DNA of 64,000 nt from F22 sp963668535 (GTDB lineage: Bacteria > Bacteroidota > Bacteroidia > Bacteroidales > Bacteroidaceae). The notes below the pieces were generated by a model. The model had not been told where the DNA came from and did no database searches. It saw only the letters and a program-made list of their open reading frames with translations. Below are positions 42,862-51,517 of the stretch, piece after piece (position 1 is the first letter of the stretch; each line of letters begins with the position of its first letter). Location: contig OY764867.1 of assembly GCA_963668535.1 (NCBI GenBank), forward strand, positions 2,294,001 through 2,358,000, given 5' to 3'. The translations under genes were made by a program, and so were the position numbers.

Positions 42862-43482
42862 ATGAATATTGATGTGATGGTCGCAGATGCTTCTCATGAA
42901 GTATATGTTGACGAAATTTTGGACACCATTACTGCTGCTGCAAAAGTACGTGGTACAGGTATCGCCAAGCGAACACACGCTTACCTTGCGCAGAAGATGA
43001 AGGAAGGCAAAGCGATTATAGCACTTACAGCGGAGAAAGAATTTGCTGGCTTTTGTTATATCGAAAGTTGGGGTAACAAACAGTATGTTGCAAATTCGGG
43101 ACTGATTGTCGTAGAGAAATTCCGAGGTCAGGGCTTAGCAAAAAGGATTAAAAAAGCTGCTTTTTTGTTATCAAGATTGCGTTGGCCTCATGCTAAACTT
43201 TTTGGTTTGACAAGTGGTGCAGCGGTGATGAAAATCAATACAGAGTTGGGGTATAAACCCGTTTCTTTTGCGCAACTAACAGACGATGAAGCGTTCTGGA
43301 GAGGCTGCGAGGGGTGTGTTAATCATGATGTGTTGGTGCGTACAGAACGCCATTACTGTATATGTACGGCAATGCTTTTTGATCCTGATGCTCCTAAAAA
43401 GGAGGATGTGGATGCCAGCAAAACTACAGAGAATTTAGCAAAAGAATTGGGCTTACCAGATGATGAAGAATTGTATAAATAA
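42862..43482 (+). CDS. GNAT-family N-acyltransferase, likely the first-step glutamate acyltransferase of arginine synthesis
   Basis: 206 aa. The GNAT core has the acyl-CoA binding motif VVEKFRGQGLAKRIKKAAF (about residues 77-95) and a preceding strand FAGFCYIESWG. No amino-acid kinase domain is attached, unlike classical ArgA. It lies between argR and argG. Bacteroidetes often use N-succinyl intermediates with an unusual transcarbamylase, so the substrate could be succinyl-CoA or acetyl-CoA plus glutamate. The C-terminal part carries several Cys/His (CEGCVNHD, HYCICT), possibly a metal site. The assignment rests on operon context. Confidence 0.8.
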   Translation: MNIDVMVADASHEVYVDEILDTITAAAKVRGTGIAKRTHAYLAQKMKEGKAIIALTAEKEFAGFCYIESWGNKQYVANSGLIVVEKFRGQGLAKRIKKAAFLLSRLRWPHAKLFGLTSGAAVMKINTELGYKPVSFAQLTDDEAFWRGCEGCVNHDVLVRTERHYCICTAMLFDPDAPKKEDVDASKTTENLAKELGLPDDEELYK

Positions 43483-43500
43483 AAATATCCAATATAAGTT

Positions 43501-44700
43501 ATGACTAAAAAAGTTGTTGTCGCATATAGCGGTGGGCTAGATACAAGTTATACTGTTATGTATTTAGCAAAGGAAAAAGGGTACGATGTGTATGCAGCAT
43601 GTGCTGATACAGGTGGTTTCTCTGCAGAACAGTTGCAAGAAAATGAAAAGAATGCATATAAGTTAGGTGCAAAGGGTTATGTAACGCTTGATGTCACTCA
43701 CGAATACTATGATAAGAGTCTGAAGTATATGATTTATGGTAATGTACTTCGTCAAGGAACATATCCTATTTCTGTAAGTTCAGAACGTATTTTTCAAGCA
43801 CTAGCTATTGCACGATATGCTAATGAAATAAGTGCAGATGCTATAGCGCATGGATCTACGGGAGCTGGAAATGATCAGATCCGTTTCGATATGACTTTTT
43901 TAGTGAAATCTCCAGATGTAGAAATAATCACATTGACAAGAGATAATGTCTTGACAAGAGAGGCTGAGATTAACTATTTGAAAGAGAATGGTTTTGAAGC
44001 TGATTTTACCAAGTTGAAATATAGTTACAATGTTGGTATTTGGGGAACATCTATTTGTGGTGGTGAAATCTTAGATAGTGCAGCTGGTTTACCTGAAACA
44101 GCTTATTTAAAACAAGTGACTAAACAAGGAACAGAGGAAATTACTTTGACCTTTGACAAAGGAGAATTGGTTGGTGTGAATGGTCAATCGTATGATGATC
44201 CAATTTTGGCTATCCAAGCAGTTGAAAAATTAGCGGCTCCTTACGGTATTGGTAGAGATATGCATGTTGGCGATAGTATTATTGGTATTAAGGGGCGAGT
44301 CGGTTTTGAAGCTGCTGCGCCCATGTTGATCATTCACGCCCACAAGTTTCTTGAAAAGTATACCTTAAGTAAATGGCAGCAGTACTGGAAAGAGCAGGTA
44401 GCCAATTGGTATGGAATGTTCTTACACGAAAGCCAATATTTAGAGCCTGTGATGCCCGATATTGAAGCTATGTTGACATCTAGCCAACGTCATGTTAATG
44501 GAAATGTTAAGATGTTGATGCGTCCATATACATTTGAACCAATTGGTGTGGATAGTCCTGATGATTTAGTCAAATCTAAATTGGGTGAATATGGTGAAAT
44601 CCAAAAGGGATGGACAGCTGAAGATGCTAAAGGATTCATAAAAGTTACATCGACTCCATTACGCGTGTATTATGGTAACCATCCAGACGAAGAGAGATAA
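43501..44700 (+). CDS. argG: Argininosuccinate synthase
   Basis: 399 aa. The N-terminal ATP pyrophosphatase P-loop AYSGGLDTSYTVMYL (residues 8-22), then the aspartate/citrulline-binding region (AHGSTGAGNDQIRFD, about residues 120-135). It joins citrulline and aspartate with ATP. The gene is 18 bp after the GNAT gene and 73 bp before argC, with a hairpin in that gap. Confidence 0.97.
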   Translation: MTKKVVVAYSGGLDTSYTVMYLAKEKGYDVYAACADTGGFSAEQLQENEKNAYKLGAKGYVTLDVTHEYYDKSLKYMIYGNVLRQGTYPISVSSERIFQALAIARYANEISADAIAHGSTGAGNDQIRFDMTFLVKSPDVEIITLTRDNVLTREAEINYLKENGFEADFTKLKYSYNVGIWGTSICGGEILDSAAGLPETAYLKQVTKQGTEEITLTFDKGELVGVNGQSYDDPILAIQAVEKLAAPYGIGRDMHVGDSIIGIKGRVGFEAAAPMLIIHAHKFLEKYTLSKWQQYWKEQVANWYGMFLHESQYLEPVMPDIEAMLTSSQRHVNGNVKMLMRPYTFEPIGVDSPDDLVKSKLGEYGEIQKGWTAEDAKGFIKVTSTPLRVYYGNHPDEER

Positions 44701-44713
44701 TTTAATGAAATAG

Positions 44714-44750
44714 AGTTCTTACATACTTCTTGATGAGGCATGTAAGAACT
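44714..44750 (+). other. Intercistronic hairpin between argG and argC
   Basis: AGTTCTTACAT (44714-44724) and ATGTAAGAACT (44740-44750), a perfect 11-bp stem with a 15-nt loop and no T-tract. Probably an mRNA stability or processing element inside the arginine operon. Confidence 0.6.
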
Positions 44751-44773
44751 TACCATATATAGCAAAAAATAAT

Positions 44774-45742
44774 ATGATAAAAGTAGGTATCATTGGTGGA
44801 GCCGGTTATACTGCTGGCGAACTGATTAGATTACTGCTTATTCATCCGGAAGTAAAGTTGGAGTGGGTGAATAGTACGAGTAATGCTGGAAACAAATTGT
44901 ATGCAGTCCATGAGGGGTTGATGGGAGACACGGATATGTGTTTTACTGATCAATTAGAATTTGATAGTATCGATTTGTTGTTCTTTTGTACAGCTCATGG
45001 TGATAGTGAGAAATTTATGAATGCACATCAATTGCCTGATGATCTAAAGGTCATTGATTTAGCTCAAGACTTCCGCCATAAACGACCAGGTAATGATTTT
45101 ATTTATGGATTGCCTGAATTAAATAGACGTCAAACTTGTAAGAGTCAGTATGTGGCCAATCCAGGATGTTTTGCTACTTGCATTGAATTGGCTCTATTGC
45201 CACTAGCTAAGCATAAATTGTTAACCAATGACATTATGGTCAACGCGATTACTGGATCTACTGGTGCAGGTGTAAAACCAAATGCTACCTCTCATTTTTC
45301 GTGGAGAAATAATAACATGAGTGTGTACAAACCATTCAAACATCAACATCTCAAGGAGATATCAGAATCTCTTGAACAGTTGCAGGGATTTTGGGATGTT
45401 GATATTCATTTCATTCCTTATCGTGGTGATTTCCCTCGTGGTATTTTTGCTACATGTGTGCTTGATTGTGATAAAGATATTGATCTCTTATATGAGATGT
45501 ATCGTGATTATTATAAGGCAGATAGCTTTACACATGTAATGGAAGAAAATGTAGACTTAAAGCAGGTGGTGAATACAAATAAATGTTTGTTACACCTAGA
45601 AAAACATGGTAGTAAATTAATGATTGTGTCATGTATTGACAACCTCTTGAAAGGGGCTAGTGGCCAAGCTGTGCACAACATGAATCTACTCTTTAATCTT
45701 GAGGAAACTGTTGGCTTAAATTTAAAACCATCAGCGTTCTAA
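44774..45742 (+). CDS. argC: N-acetyl(succinyl)-gamma-glutamyl-phosphate reductase
   Basis: 322 aa. An N-terminal Rossmann motif (GIIGGAGYTAGELIRLLLIHPE, residues about 5-26) and the catalytic Cys in VANPGCFATCIELAL (about residue 133). It reduces the acyl-glutamyl phosphate to the semialdehyde. The length is normal for the shorter ArgC type. Confidence 0.96.
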   Translation: MIKVGIIGGAGYTAGELIRLLLIHPEVKLEWVNSTSNAGNKLYAVHEGLMGDTDMCFTDQLEFDSIDLLFFCTAHGDSEKFMNAHQLPDDLKVIDLAQDFRHKRPGNDFIYGLPELNRRQTCKSQYVANPGCFATCIELALLPLAKHKLLTNDIMVNAITGSTGAGVKPNATSHFSWRNNNMSVYKPFKHQHLKEISESLEQLQGFWDVDIHFIPYRGDFPRGIFATCVLDCDKDIDLLYEMYRDYYKADSFTHVMEENVDLKQVVNTNKCLLHLEKHGSKLMIVSCIDNLLKGASGQAVHNMNLLFNLEETVGLNLKPSAF

Positions 45743-45774
45743 CCTCAGCAAACAACAATATAACTAACAAAATC

Positions 45775-46902
45775 ATGAGTTCACTTTTTGATGTATATCC
45801 CTTATTTCCTATTGAAATTGTACAAGGAAAGGGATGTAATGTATGGGATAAAGATGGTAATGAATATTTAGACTGTTATGGTGGTCATGCAGTTATTTCT
45901 ATAGGTCACGCACATCCACAATATGTGGAAGCTATAGCCCGACAAGTGAGCACATTAGGGTTCTATAGTAATTCGGTGATCAATCCACTCCAAAAAAAAT
46001 TGGCAGAGAGCTTAGCTGAGATTTCAGGCTATCCTGATTATAGCCTCTTTCTTATAAACTCTGGAGCAGAAGCAAATGAGAACGCTTTAAAATTGGCTTC
46101 CTTTCATACGGGGCGTAAAAGAGTGATCAGTTTCTCAAAAGCTTTTCATGGACGTACTTCTTTAGCGGTTGCAACAACAGATAATCCAAAGATCGTTGCT
46201 CCGATTAATGAAACAGATAATGTTTGTTTTTTACCTTGGGGCGATATAGATGCTGTGCGTGGAGAACTTGAAAAGAAAGACGTGTGTGCAGTCATTATTG
46301 AAGGTATTCAAGGTGTTGGAGGTGTACAGGTGCCCAATAAAGATTTTTTACAGGGAGTGCGTACGCTGTGTACTGAAACAGGAACCGTTTTAATTGTAGA
46401 TGAAATACAGAGCGGTTATGGTAGAAGTGGAAAGTTTTTTGCCCATCAGTATGCCGACATTCAAGCTGACATCGTGTCTATGGCCAAAGGAATTGCTAAT
46501 GGTTTCCCTATGGGAGCCTTGTTGATTTCCCCTATGTTTAAACCTGTATATGGTATGCTTGGTACTACTTTTGGGGGGAACCACCTAGCTTGTGCAGCTG
46601 CTTTGTCTGTACTTGATGTTATGAAAAAAGCACATCTTATGGAGCAAGTACAAGAAGTTGGCGCATATTTGATAGATGCTTTGAAAGAATTACCCGGAGT
46701 CAAAGAAGTGCGTGGACTAGGTTTGATGATTGGTGTTGAAATGAATTATCCAATCAAAGAAATAAGACAGAAACTTTTATTTGAAGAGCACTTGTTTACT
46801 GGGGTAAGCGGTACGCATGTCATTCGTTTGTTGCCACCTCTTGTTTTGACAATGGAACAAGCGAAGGATGCTATTTCACGCATTAAGCGAGTGATTAAAT
46901 AA
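45775..46902 (+). CDS. argD: Acetyl(succinyl)ornithine aminotransferase
   Basis: 375 aa. Class III PLP aminotransferase: NSGAEANENALKLASFHTGR, FHGRTSLAVATT, VDEIQSGYGRSGKFFAHQ, PLP-lysine in SMAKGIANGFPMGAL (about residue 242), GTTFGGNHLACAA. It converts the acyl-glutamate semialdehyde to acyl-ornithine. It follows argC after 32 bp and precedes proC by 32 bp. Confidence 0.95.
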   Translation: MSSLFDVYPLFPIEIVQGKGCNVWDKDGNEYLDCYGGHAVISIGHAHPQYVEAIARQVSTLGFYSNSVINPLQKKLAESLAEISGYPDYSLFLINSGAEANENALKLASFHTGRKRVISFSKAFHGRTSLAVATTDNPKIVAPINETDNVCFLPWGDIDAVRGELEKKDVCAVIIEGIQGVGGVQVPNKDFLQGVRTLCTETGTVLIVDEIQSGYGRSGKFFAHQYADIQADIVSMAKGIANGFPMGALLISPMFKPVYGMLGTTFGGNHLACAAALSVLDVMKKAHLMEQVQEVGAYLIDALKELPGVKEVRGLGLMIGVEMNYPIKEIRQKLLFEEHLFTGVSGTHVIRLLPPLVLTMEQAKDAISRIKRVIK

Positions 46903-46934
46903 TCAGAATTGACTACTTGAAAAAGACACAGGAT

Positions 46935-47741
46935 ATGAAGATAACTATTATTGGAGCTGGCAATATGGGAGGAGCCATAGCTAGAGGATTGATCAATAGT
47001 GCAGGTGTTTCTCCTGCAAATTTAACTATTACAGCTGCTTCTGAGGAAACTTTGCAGAATTTTCAATTAGAGTTTCCTGCCATACATGCCACTAGAGATA
47101 ATGCAGATGCTGTAGTGGGAGCTACTTACGTATTGTTGGCTGTAAAACCATGGCTTGTGTCACAAGTAATCGAGCAGATTGTACCAGAGTTTCGTCCAGA
47201 AACGATCTTACTTTCAGTAGTTGCTGGTATATCATGTGTCGAGCTTCAAGAAATGGTCGCTTCTGCTTGTGATAACAGCGATGCTATTCCTACTCCCGTT
47301 ATTCGAATGATGCCAAATACGGCGATTAATTATGGGGAGAGTATGACTATACTATCTTCTTTGGGAGTATCTAGAGAAGAATTAGCCGAAGTGCAGAGTC
47401 TCATGAACACTATGGGACAAACGCTTGTGGTAGACGAAAAGAATTTAAATGCTGGTATGGCTTTGGCATCTTGTGGTATTGCCTTTGTGCTTAAATACAT
47501 TCAAGCTGCAATGCAAGCTGGTGTGGAGTTGGGGTTATACCCTAAGCAAGCTAGACAATTGGTTGCTCAGTCTTGTATAGGTGCAGGTAAAATTATTCTT
47601 GAAAATGAAGATTCACATCCTTCTGTAGAAATAGATAAAGTGACTACACCTGGTGGATTGACAATCAAAGGGATTAATGCCTTGGAAGAGAAAGGGTTTT
47701 CTGCTGCTGTATTAGAAGCTATGCGTAGAAGCGCCACATAG
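46935..47741 (+). CDS. proC: Pyrroline-5-carboxylate reductase
   Basis: 268 aa from the ATG at 46935 (MKITIIGAGNMGGAIARGL); an in-frame TTG at 46917 is not needed. The NADPH Rossmann motif IGAGNMGGAIARG, the region IRMMPNTAINYGESMT and the C-terminal signature TTPGGLTIKGINALEEKGF (about residues 240-258) are present. It completes proline synthesis and ends the arginine operon; a terminator follows 25 bp later. Confidence 0.96.
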   Translation: MKITIIGAGNMGGAIARGLINSAGVSPANLTITAASEETLQNFQLEFPAIHATRDNADAVVGATYVLLAVKPWLVSQVIEQIVPEFRPETILLSVVAGISCVELQEMVASACDNSDAIPTPVIRMMPNTAINYGESMTILSSLGVSREELAEVQSLMNTMGQTLVVDEKNLNAGMALASCGIAFVLKYIQAAMQAGVELGLYPKQARQLVAQSCIGAGKIILENEDSHPSVEIDKVTTPGGLTIKGINALEEKGFSAAVLEAMRRSAT

Positions 47742-47766
47742 ATTGTTTTTTATCTTAGAAATTATT

Positions 47767-47799
47767 GGTCCATATGATAGGTTCATATGGACCTTTTTT
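47767..47799 (+). terminator. Terminator of the argR-proC operon
   Basis: A perfect 11-bp stem GGTCCATATGA / TCATATGGACC, loop TAGGT, then TTTTTT. Confidence 0.92.
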
Positions 47800-47854
47800 G
47801 TCTATAGTGATTGGGCTTTTGCTAATAAAATCTGTTTTTAGTCTTTTTTACATA

Positions 47855-47891
47855 AGATAGAAAAAGAGCTTGTCCATAATGGACAAGCTCT
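47855..47891 (-). terminator. Terminator of rpsP
   Basis: A 12-bp stem (47865-47876 with 47880-47891, AGAGCTTGTCCA and its complement) with a 3-nt loop, followed on the minus strand by TTTTTC. It lies 53 bp after the rpsP stop. Confidence 0.9.
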
Positions 47892-47944
47892 CTATCTTGT
47901 TTGGTTTGTTTGTTTGAAAGAAGTCGGTAATTGACTCTAGGAGA

Positions 47945-48514
47945 TTATTCTGCTGATTCTACTTCAGCTTCAGCCTCTGGGGCTTCTTCTCCTTTTAGTG
48001 CTGCTTCTGCTTCAGCTGCTGCAGCTTTTAGTGCTGCTTCTGCTTCAGCTTTTTCAGCTGCTTTTCTCTCTGCAATTACCTTAGCTTTAGCCTCGTTTAC
48101 TGCTTTTTCAGCGTCAAGACGAGCAGCTTCTTTAGCTTTCTTGTCGTCGTTTAGCTTAGTAACCAGTTGGTCAAGACCTTTTTGCTTATCGGCTTTCCAT
48201 GCCTCGAATTTAGCCTGTGCTTCAGCTTCACCGAAAGCGCCTTTCTTTACACCACCAAGTAGGTGTTTCATCATGTAAACGCCTTCACGAGAAAGGATGT
48301 TACGCACAGTGTCAGTTGGTTGTGCACCTGTCATTACCCAGTGAAGTGCACGTTCGAAATTCAAATCTACTGTAGCAGGGTTTGTATTTGGATTATACGT
48401 ACCTAACTTTTCAGTAAACTTACCATCACGTGGTGCTCTACTGTCAGCAATAACGATTGAGTAAAACGCGTAGCTCTTACGTCCACGTCTTTGCAATCTA
48501 ATTTTTGTTGCCAT
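47945..48514 (-). CDS. rpsP: Ribosomal protein S16 with Ala/Glu/Lys-rich C-terminal extension
   Basis: 189 aa against about 80-90 in most bacteria. Residues 1-85 are canonical S16 (MATKIRLQRRGRKSYAFYSI, VIADSRAPRDGKFTEKLGTYNP, ALHWVMTGAQPTDTVRNIL). Residues about 100-189 form a charged helical tail, with tandem AEAEAALK repeats encoded by a 33-bp-period DNA repeat. Extended S16 is known in Bacteroidetes; the function of the tail is not established. A promoter TTGG, 20 nt, TATCTTTG lies upstream. Confidence 0.97.
   Translation of the reverse strand: MATKIRLQRRGRKSYAFYSIVIADSRAPRDGKFTEKLGTYNPNTNPATVDLNFERALHWVMTGAQPTDTVRNILSREGVYMMKHLLGGVKKGAFGEAEAQAKFEAWKADKQKGLDQLVTKLNDDKKAKEAARLDAEKAVNEAKAKVIAERKAAEKAEAEAALKAAAAEAEAALKGEEAPEAEAEVESAE
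47992..48050 (-). repeat. Direct repeat inside rpsP
   Basis: A 26-bp word beginning CTTTTAGTGCTGC occurs at 47992-48017 and again at 48025-48050 with a 33-bp period, encoding the duplicated AEAEAALK block of the S16 tail. Prone to copy-number change by slippage. Confidence 0.85.
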
Positions 48515-48545
48515 TCTGTTATTATTTAATTAATGATTTGAATGA

Positions 48546-48600
48546 GCTACTATCTCGTAGTAGCGGCTGCAAAGATAACTATTTCTATAAATCTGACCAA
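48546..48600 (-). promoter_or_regulatory. rpsP promoter and 5'-leader hairpin
   Basis: The minus strand reads TTGG (complement of 48597-48600), about 20 nt, then TATCTTTG (complement of 48570-48577). The transcript would begin near 48563 and start with the hairpin GCTACTA-cgaga-TAGTAGC (48546-48564), directly at its 5' end. Confidence 0.6.
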
Positions 48601-48614
48601 GAGTTTATATTATT

Positions 48615-49853
48615 TTATACGTTTTCTTTTTGAATAAATGCACCAAACGTACGTAATATGATGTTGACATCTGTCCAGAAAGAAAAAGTACGTGCATATT
48701 TAATGTCCAACATCTTTCTTTCTTCTGCAGACATTTTACCACTTCCTCCTCGTTTTTCGACTTGCCACAAGCCAGTAAGGCCAGATGGAGCCATAAAACG
48801 ATCGATGTATTCATCGCTTGTAAGTAGCTCTGCTTCATATAATGGGAGTGGGCGATTACCAACGACAGACATATCTCCTTTTAGAATATTGAAGAGTTGT
48901 GGAAGTTCGTCAATGCTATATTTGCGAATAATTCGTCCAACCTTAGTGATGCGAGGATCATTCGCAAATTTTACAAAAGAATTTTCGGTTTCTTTAGCGC
49001 GTTTATCTTGGTAGGTCTTTTCGTCAACCACAGAATCATCTGAAACGAAAAGAATTTCAGCGTTATCAAGATTCTCAAGATCGGTGACTTGTTCAGATAT
49101 AATTACGTGGCCATCCTCAGGGAGAATAATACCGCTTGTATCAATATCTCCAATTAGCATATGGTTATTGTGATTATTCTCTTGAGTCGACGTCTCTTCT
49201 TCTCCAGCATATTGATTTAATGCATTTAATTCTTTAAGTCGTTTGTCTGCATTGGCATACATCGAACGAAATTTTAAAAAACCAAATATACTATAGTTAG
49301 AGCCTACTCGCTTAGATACATATATAACCTTACCAGGACTTTCAATGTAGATAGCTATTGCTGTTATAATGAAAATGGGAGAGAGCATTAATATAGCTCC
49401 CAAAGAAAAAGCTACATCAAAGGTGCGCTTCCATAAAGGTAGTTTGAAAATCTTTTGCCCTTCTTTTTTTTCAGCAATTTCTTGTGCTTTGATTTGTTTT
49501 CTTCGCGCCAAATAATGCATTAACTTGCGTACATCTGCTGTATTAGCAGAAGGCGAAATCGTGTTATTAACCCCAGCACGTAAATATTCTAAACTTTCTT
49601 CGCGGCTAATTTCGTTGCTGACAAGAGCTACATATATACCTGGATATAATTTGTGTATGCCTTTTATTTCTTCTACATCAGAGATAAGCGAATTTTGTTC
49701 GAACAAGATAATTGCATCATAAATTTCGCGTACTTTACGTAGTTGGGGGGCAAGACGATGTAGATTTTTGCCGGCAGCAAAATAACCCACTCCAATTTCT
49801 TTGAAATGGTTTATTTTTTCTTCGTCCGATCCTATATAGAATAAATACTGCAT
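48615..49853 (-). CDS. Polyprenyl-phosphate sugar-1-phosphate transferase with N-terminal receiver-like domain
   Basis: 412 aa. Residues about 1-115 resemble a response-regulator fold without the phospho-Asp (DAIILFEQNSLISDVEEI, IYVALVSNEISREESLEYL), a pseudo-receiver. From about residue 135 the Bac_transf catalytic domain follows: KLPLWKRTFDVAFSL, one TM helix (about 150-170), KFRSMYANAD, then a roughly 80-residue acidic insertion (about 210-290), then NDPRITKVGRIIRKYSIDEL, PQLFNILKGDMSVVGNRP and the C-terminal GLTGLWQVEKRG. It transfers a sugar phosphate to undecaprenyl phosphate to start a surface glycan. It lies 103 bp downstream of a single-domain response regulator, which may regulate it. 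Confidence 0.9.
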   Translation of the reverse strand: MQYLFYIGSDEEKINHFKEIGVGYFAAGKNLHRLAPQLRKVREIYDAIILFEQNSLISDVEEIKGIHKLYPGIYVALVSNEISREESLEYLRAGVNNTISPSANTADVRKLMHYLARRKQIKAQEIAEKKEGQKIFKLPLWKRTFDVAFSLGAILMLSPIFIITAIAIYIESPGKVIYVSKRVGSNYSIFGFLKFRSMYANADKRLKELNALNQYAGEEETSTQENNHNNHMLIGDIDTSGIILPEDGHVIISEQVTDLENLDNAEILFVSDDSVVDEKTYQDKRAKETENSFVKFANDPRITKVGRIIRKYSIDELPQLFNILKGDMSVVGNRPLPLYEAELLTSDEYIDRFMAPSGLTGLWQVEKRGGSGKMSAEERKMLDIKYARTFSFWTDVNIILRTFGAFIQKENV

Positions 49854-49956
49854 TTGTCAGAGTATTTCTTGAAGAGACACAAAAAAAGGTAGACAATATA
49901 TATCTACGAATTAAAAATGTCTCGAATTATCATGTAAGTGTAACTATCAATGTGTA

Positions 49957-50322
49957 TTAACCAATAATCTTCTTAATCCTAATCTTTAATTCTAAAGGAT
50001 TGAATGGTTTAAGAATATAATCTTCAGCTCCTTCTTCTAGTAGGCGGATACGTTCAGTAGTACTTTCTTCACTTGATAGCATGATGATTGGTATATTTTT
50101 GAAGAGCTCATTTTGCTTCATGTATAATAAAAACTCATCTCCCATCATCTCTGGCATACGAATATCTGAAATAATCAGATCAGGAAGTTCGCCCTGTTGT
50201 AACCAATCGATTGCCTTAATTGGATTTTCAAAATATCTAAAATCATAATCCTTGCTAAGGTAAACTGAAACGACTTTGCCAATAGAAGCTTTATCGTCGA
50301 TAAGTATAATTTTTTTCTTCAT
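49957..50322 (-). CDS. Single-domain response regulator (receiver only)
   Basis: 121 aa from the ATG at 50322 (MKKKIILIDDKASIG); the upstream in-frame Met adds 18 residues without homology. The receiver has the acidic pair in LIDD, phospho-Asp in DLIISDIRMPEMMGDEF (about residue 52), Ser in IPIIMLSSEES and the switch Lys in EDYILKPFNPLE. No output domain, so it acts by protein contact. Its neighbour is a glycosyltransferase with a pseudo-receiver domain, a likely functional link. Confidence 0.92.
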   Translation of the reverse strand: MKKKIILIDDKASIGKVVSVYLSKDYDFRYFENPIKAIDWLQQGELPDLIISDIRMPEMMGDEFLLYMKQNELFKNIPIIMLSSEESTTERIRLLEEGAEDYILKPFNPLELKIRIKKIIG

Positions 50323-50467
50323 AACTGTGATGTATTTACGAACTCTCAATAGTTTGTGCCTATAAGCACAGTACAAATATAAACAAAAAAGATAGAAAGG
50401 GTTAGCGAATCAAAAAAAAATATCTCTGAATATGCACAATTTAGGGAGGAAAGTCCAATTTTATTCC

Positions 50468-51505
50468 TTATAATGTAACTTCGCCAGCAATACTTGTTTT
50501 CATAGCCTTTTGTATTTCTACTAAAGTCCTATCATGAGCCAATAAAAACATGATTTTTGTCATAGCACATTCAAGGGTACAATCACGGCCACTCATAATC
50601 CCCGCTTGCAATAAGTGAAGTCCTGTTTCATAACGACTCATCAACACTTGTCCACTCATGCACTGAGTGATATTGACTATAGCAATTCCCTTATTGGTCG
50701 CTTCTTTTAGTAAGCGAACTAGCCAGTCCTTTTGAGGGGCATTTCCAGAACCGTAAGTACGCATGACTACGGCTCTTAATCCAGGTGCTTCCAACATGGC
50801 ACGCACAATGTTTTCTTGAATCCCAGGGGCTAATGATAGTATGACCACATTAGGATTCATCTTGAAGTGGGTTTTTAAAGGCTTTTTAGGATCCCCAGTA
50901 AGCAATAGGTGTTCATGAAATTTAATTTCAATCCCTACATCGGCTAAAGGTGGATAGTTGAAAGTCTTAAAGGCATTGAATTCCTCTGCACTAAACTTGG
51001 TTGTTCGATTACCTCTCATCAATCTGCTCTCAAAGAAAACAGCAACCTCTTGTACCATAGGGGTATTGTCTTTCCTTTTGGCCATGGCCACTTCAATACT
51101 AGTGATAAGATTTTCCTTTCCGTCTGTTCGTAATTTCCCGATAGGTAGCTGTGAACCGGTTAGAATGACTGGTTTACAGAGATTCTCTAACATAAAACTC
51201 AAAGCCGAGGCTGTAAATGCCATGGTATCTGTACCATGTAGCACGACAAAACCATCAAATTCGTCATAATTGTATTCTATAACTTTGACAAGTTTTGCCC
51301 AATGGGCGGGTGAAATATCAGATGAATCTATCGCTGGATAAAATTGATAACTGGCAATATGACAATTAAAACGTTTGACTTCAGGCACATGTAGCATAAG
51401 CTCGTCAAAGTTGAATGCTTCTAGGGCTCCTGTATTGGCATTTTCAATCATACCAATCGTACCACCAGTATAGATGAGTAAAATTCGACTACGTCTTTGA
51501 AACAT
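50468..51505 (-). CDS. ansA: Type I (cytoplasmic) L-asparaginase
   Basis: 345 aa. Catalytic Thr motifs are present: LLIYTGGTIGMIE (about residue 14-16) and VLHGTDTMAFTASAL (about residue 95). No signal peptide, so cytoplasmic. It hydrolyses asparagine to aspartate and ammonia. The gene begins 12 bp after the trpA stop on the same strand and so is probably the last gene of the trp transcript, an unexpected partner for tryptophan synthesis. Confidence 0.93.
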   Translation of the reverse strand: MFQRRSRILLIYTGGTIGMIENANTGALEAFNFDELMLHVPEVKRFNCHIASYQFYPAIDSSDISPAHWAKLVKVIEYNYDEFDGFVVLHGTDTMAFTASALSFMLENLCKPVILTGSQLPIGKLRTDGKENLITSIEVAMAKRKDNTPMVQEVAVFFESRLMRGNRTTKFSAEEFNAFKTFNYPPLADVGIEIKFHEHLLLTGDPKKPLKTHFKMNPNVVILSLAPGIQENIVRAMLEAPGLRAVVMRTYGSGNAPQKDWLVRLLKEATNKGIAIVNITQCMSGQVLMSRYETGLHLLQAGIMSGRDCTLECAMTKIMFLLAHDRTLVEIQKAMKTSIAGEVTL

Positions 51506-51517
51506 GTTATTGATCGT

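Noticed and set aside
47931..48278. Ser/Ala-rich open frame on the + strand
   Set aside because: Antisense shadow of the repetitive Ala/Glu tail of rpsP.
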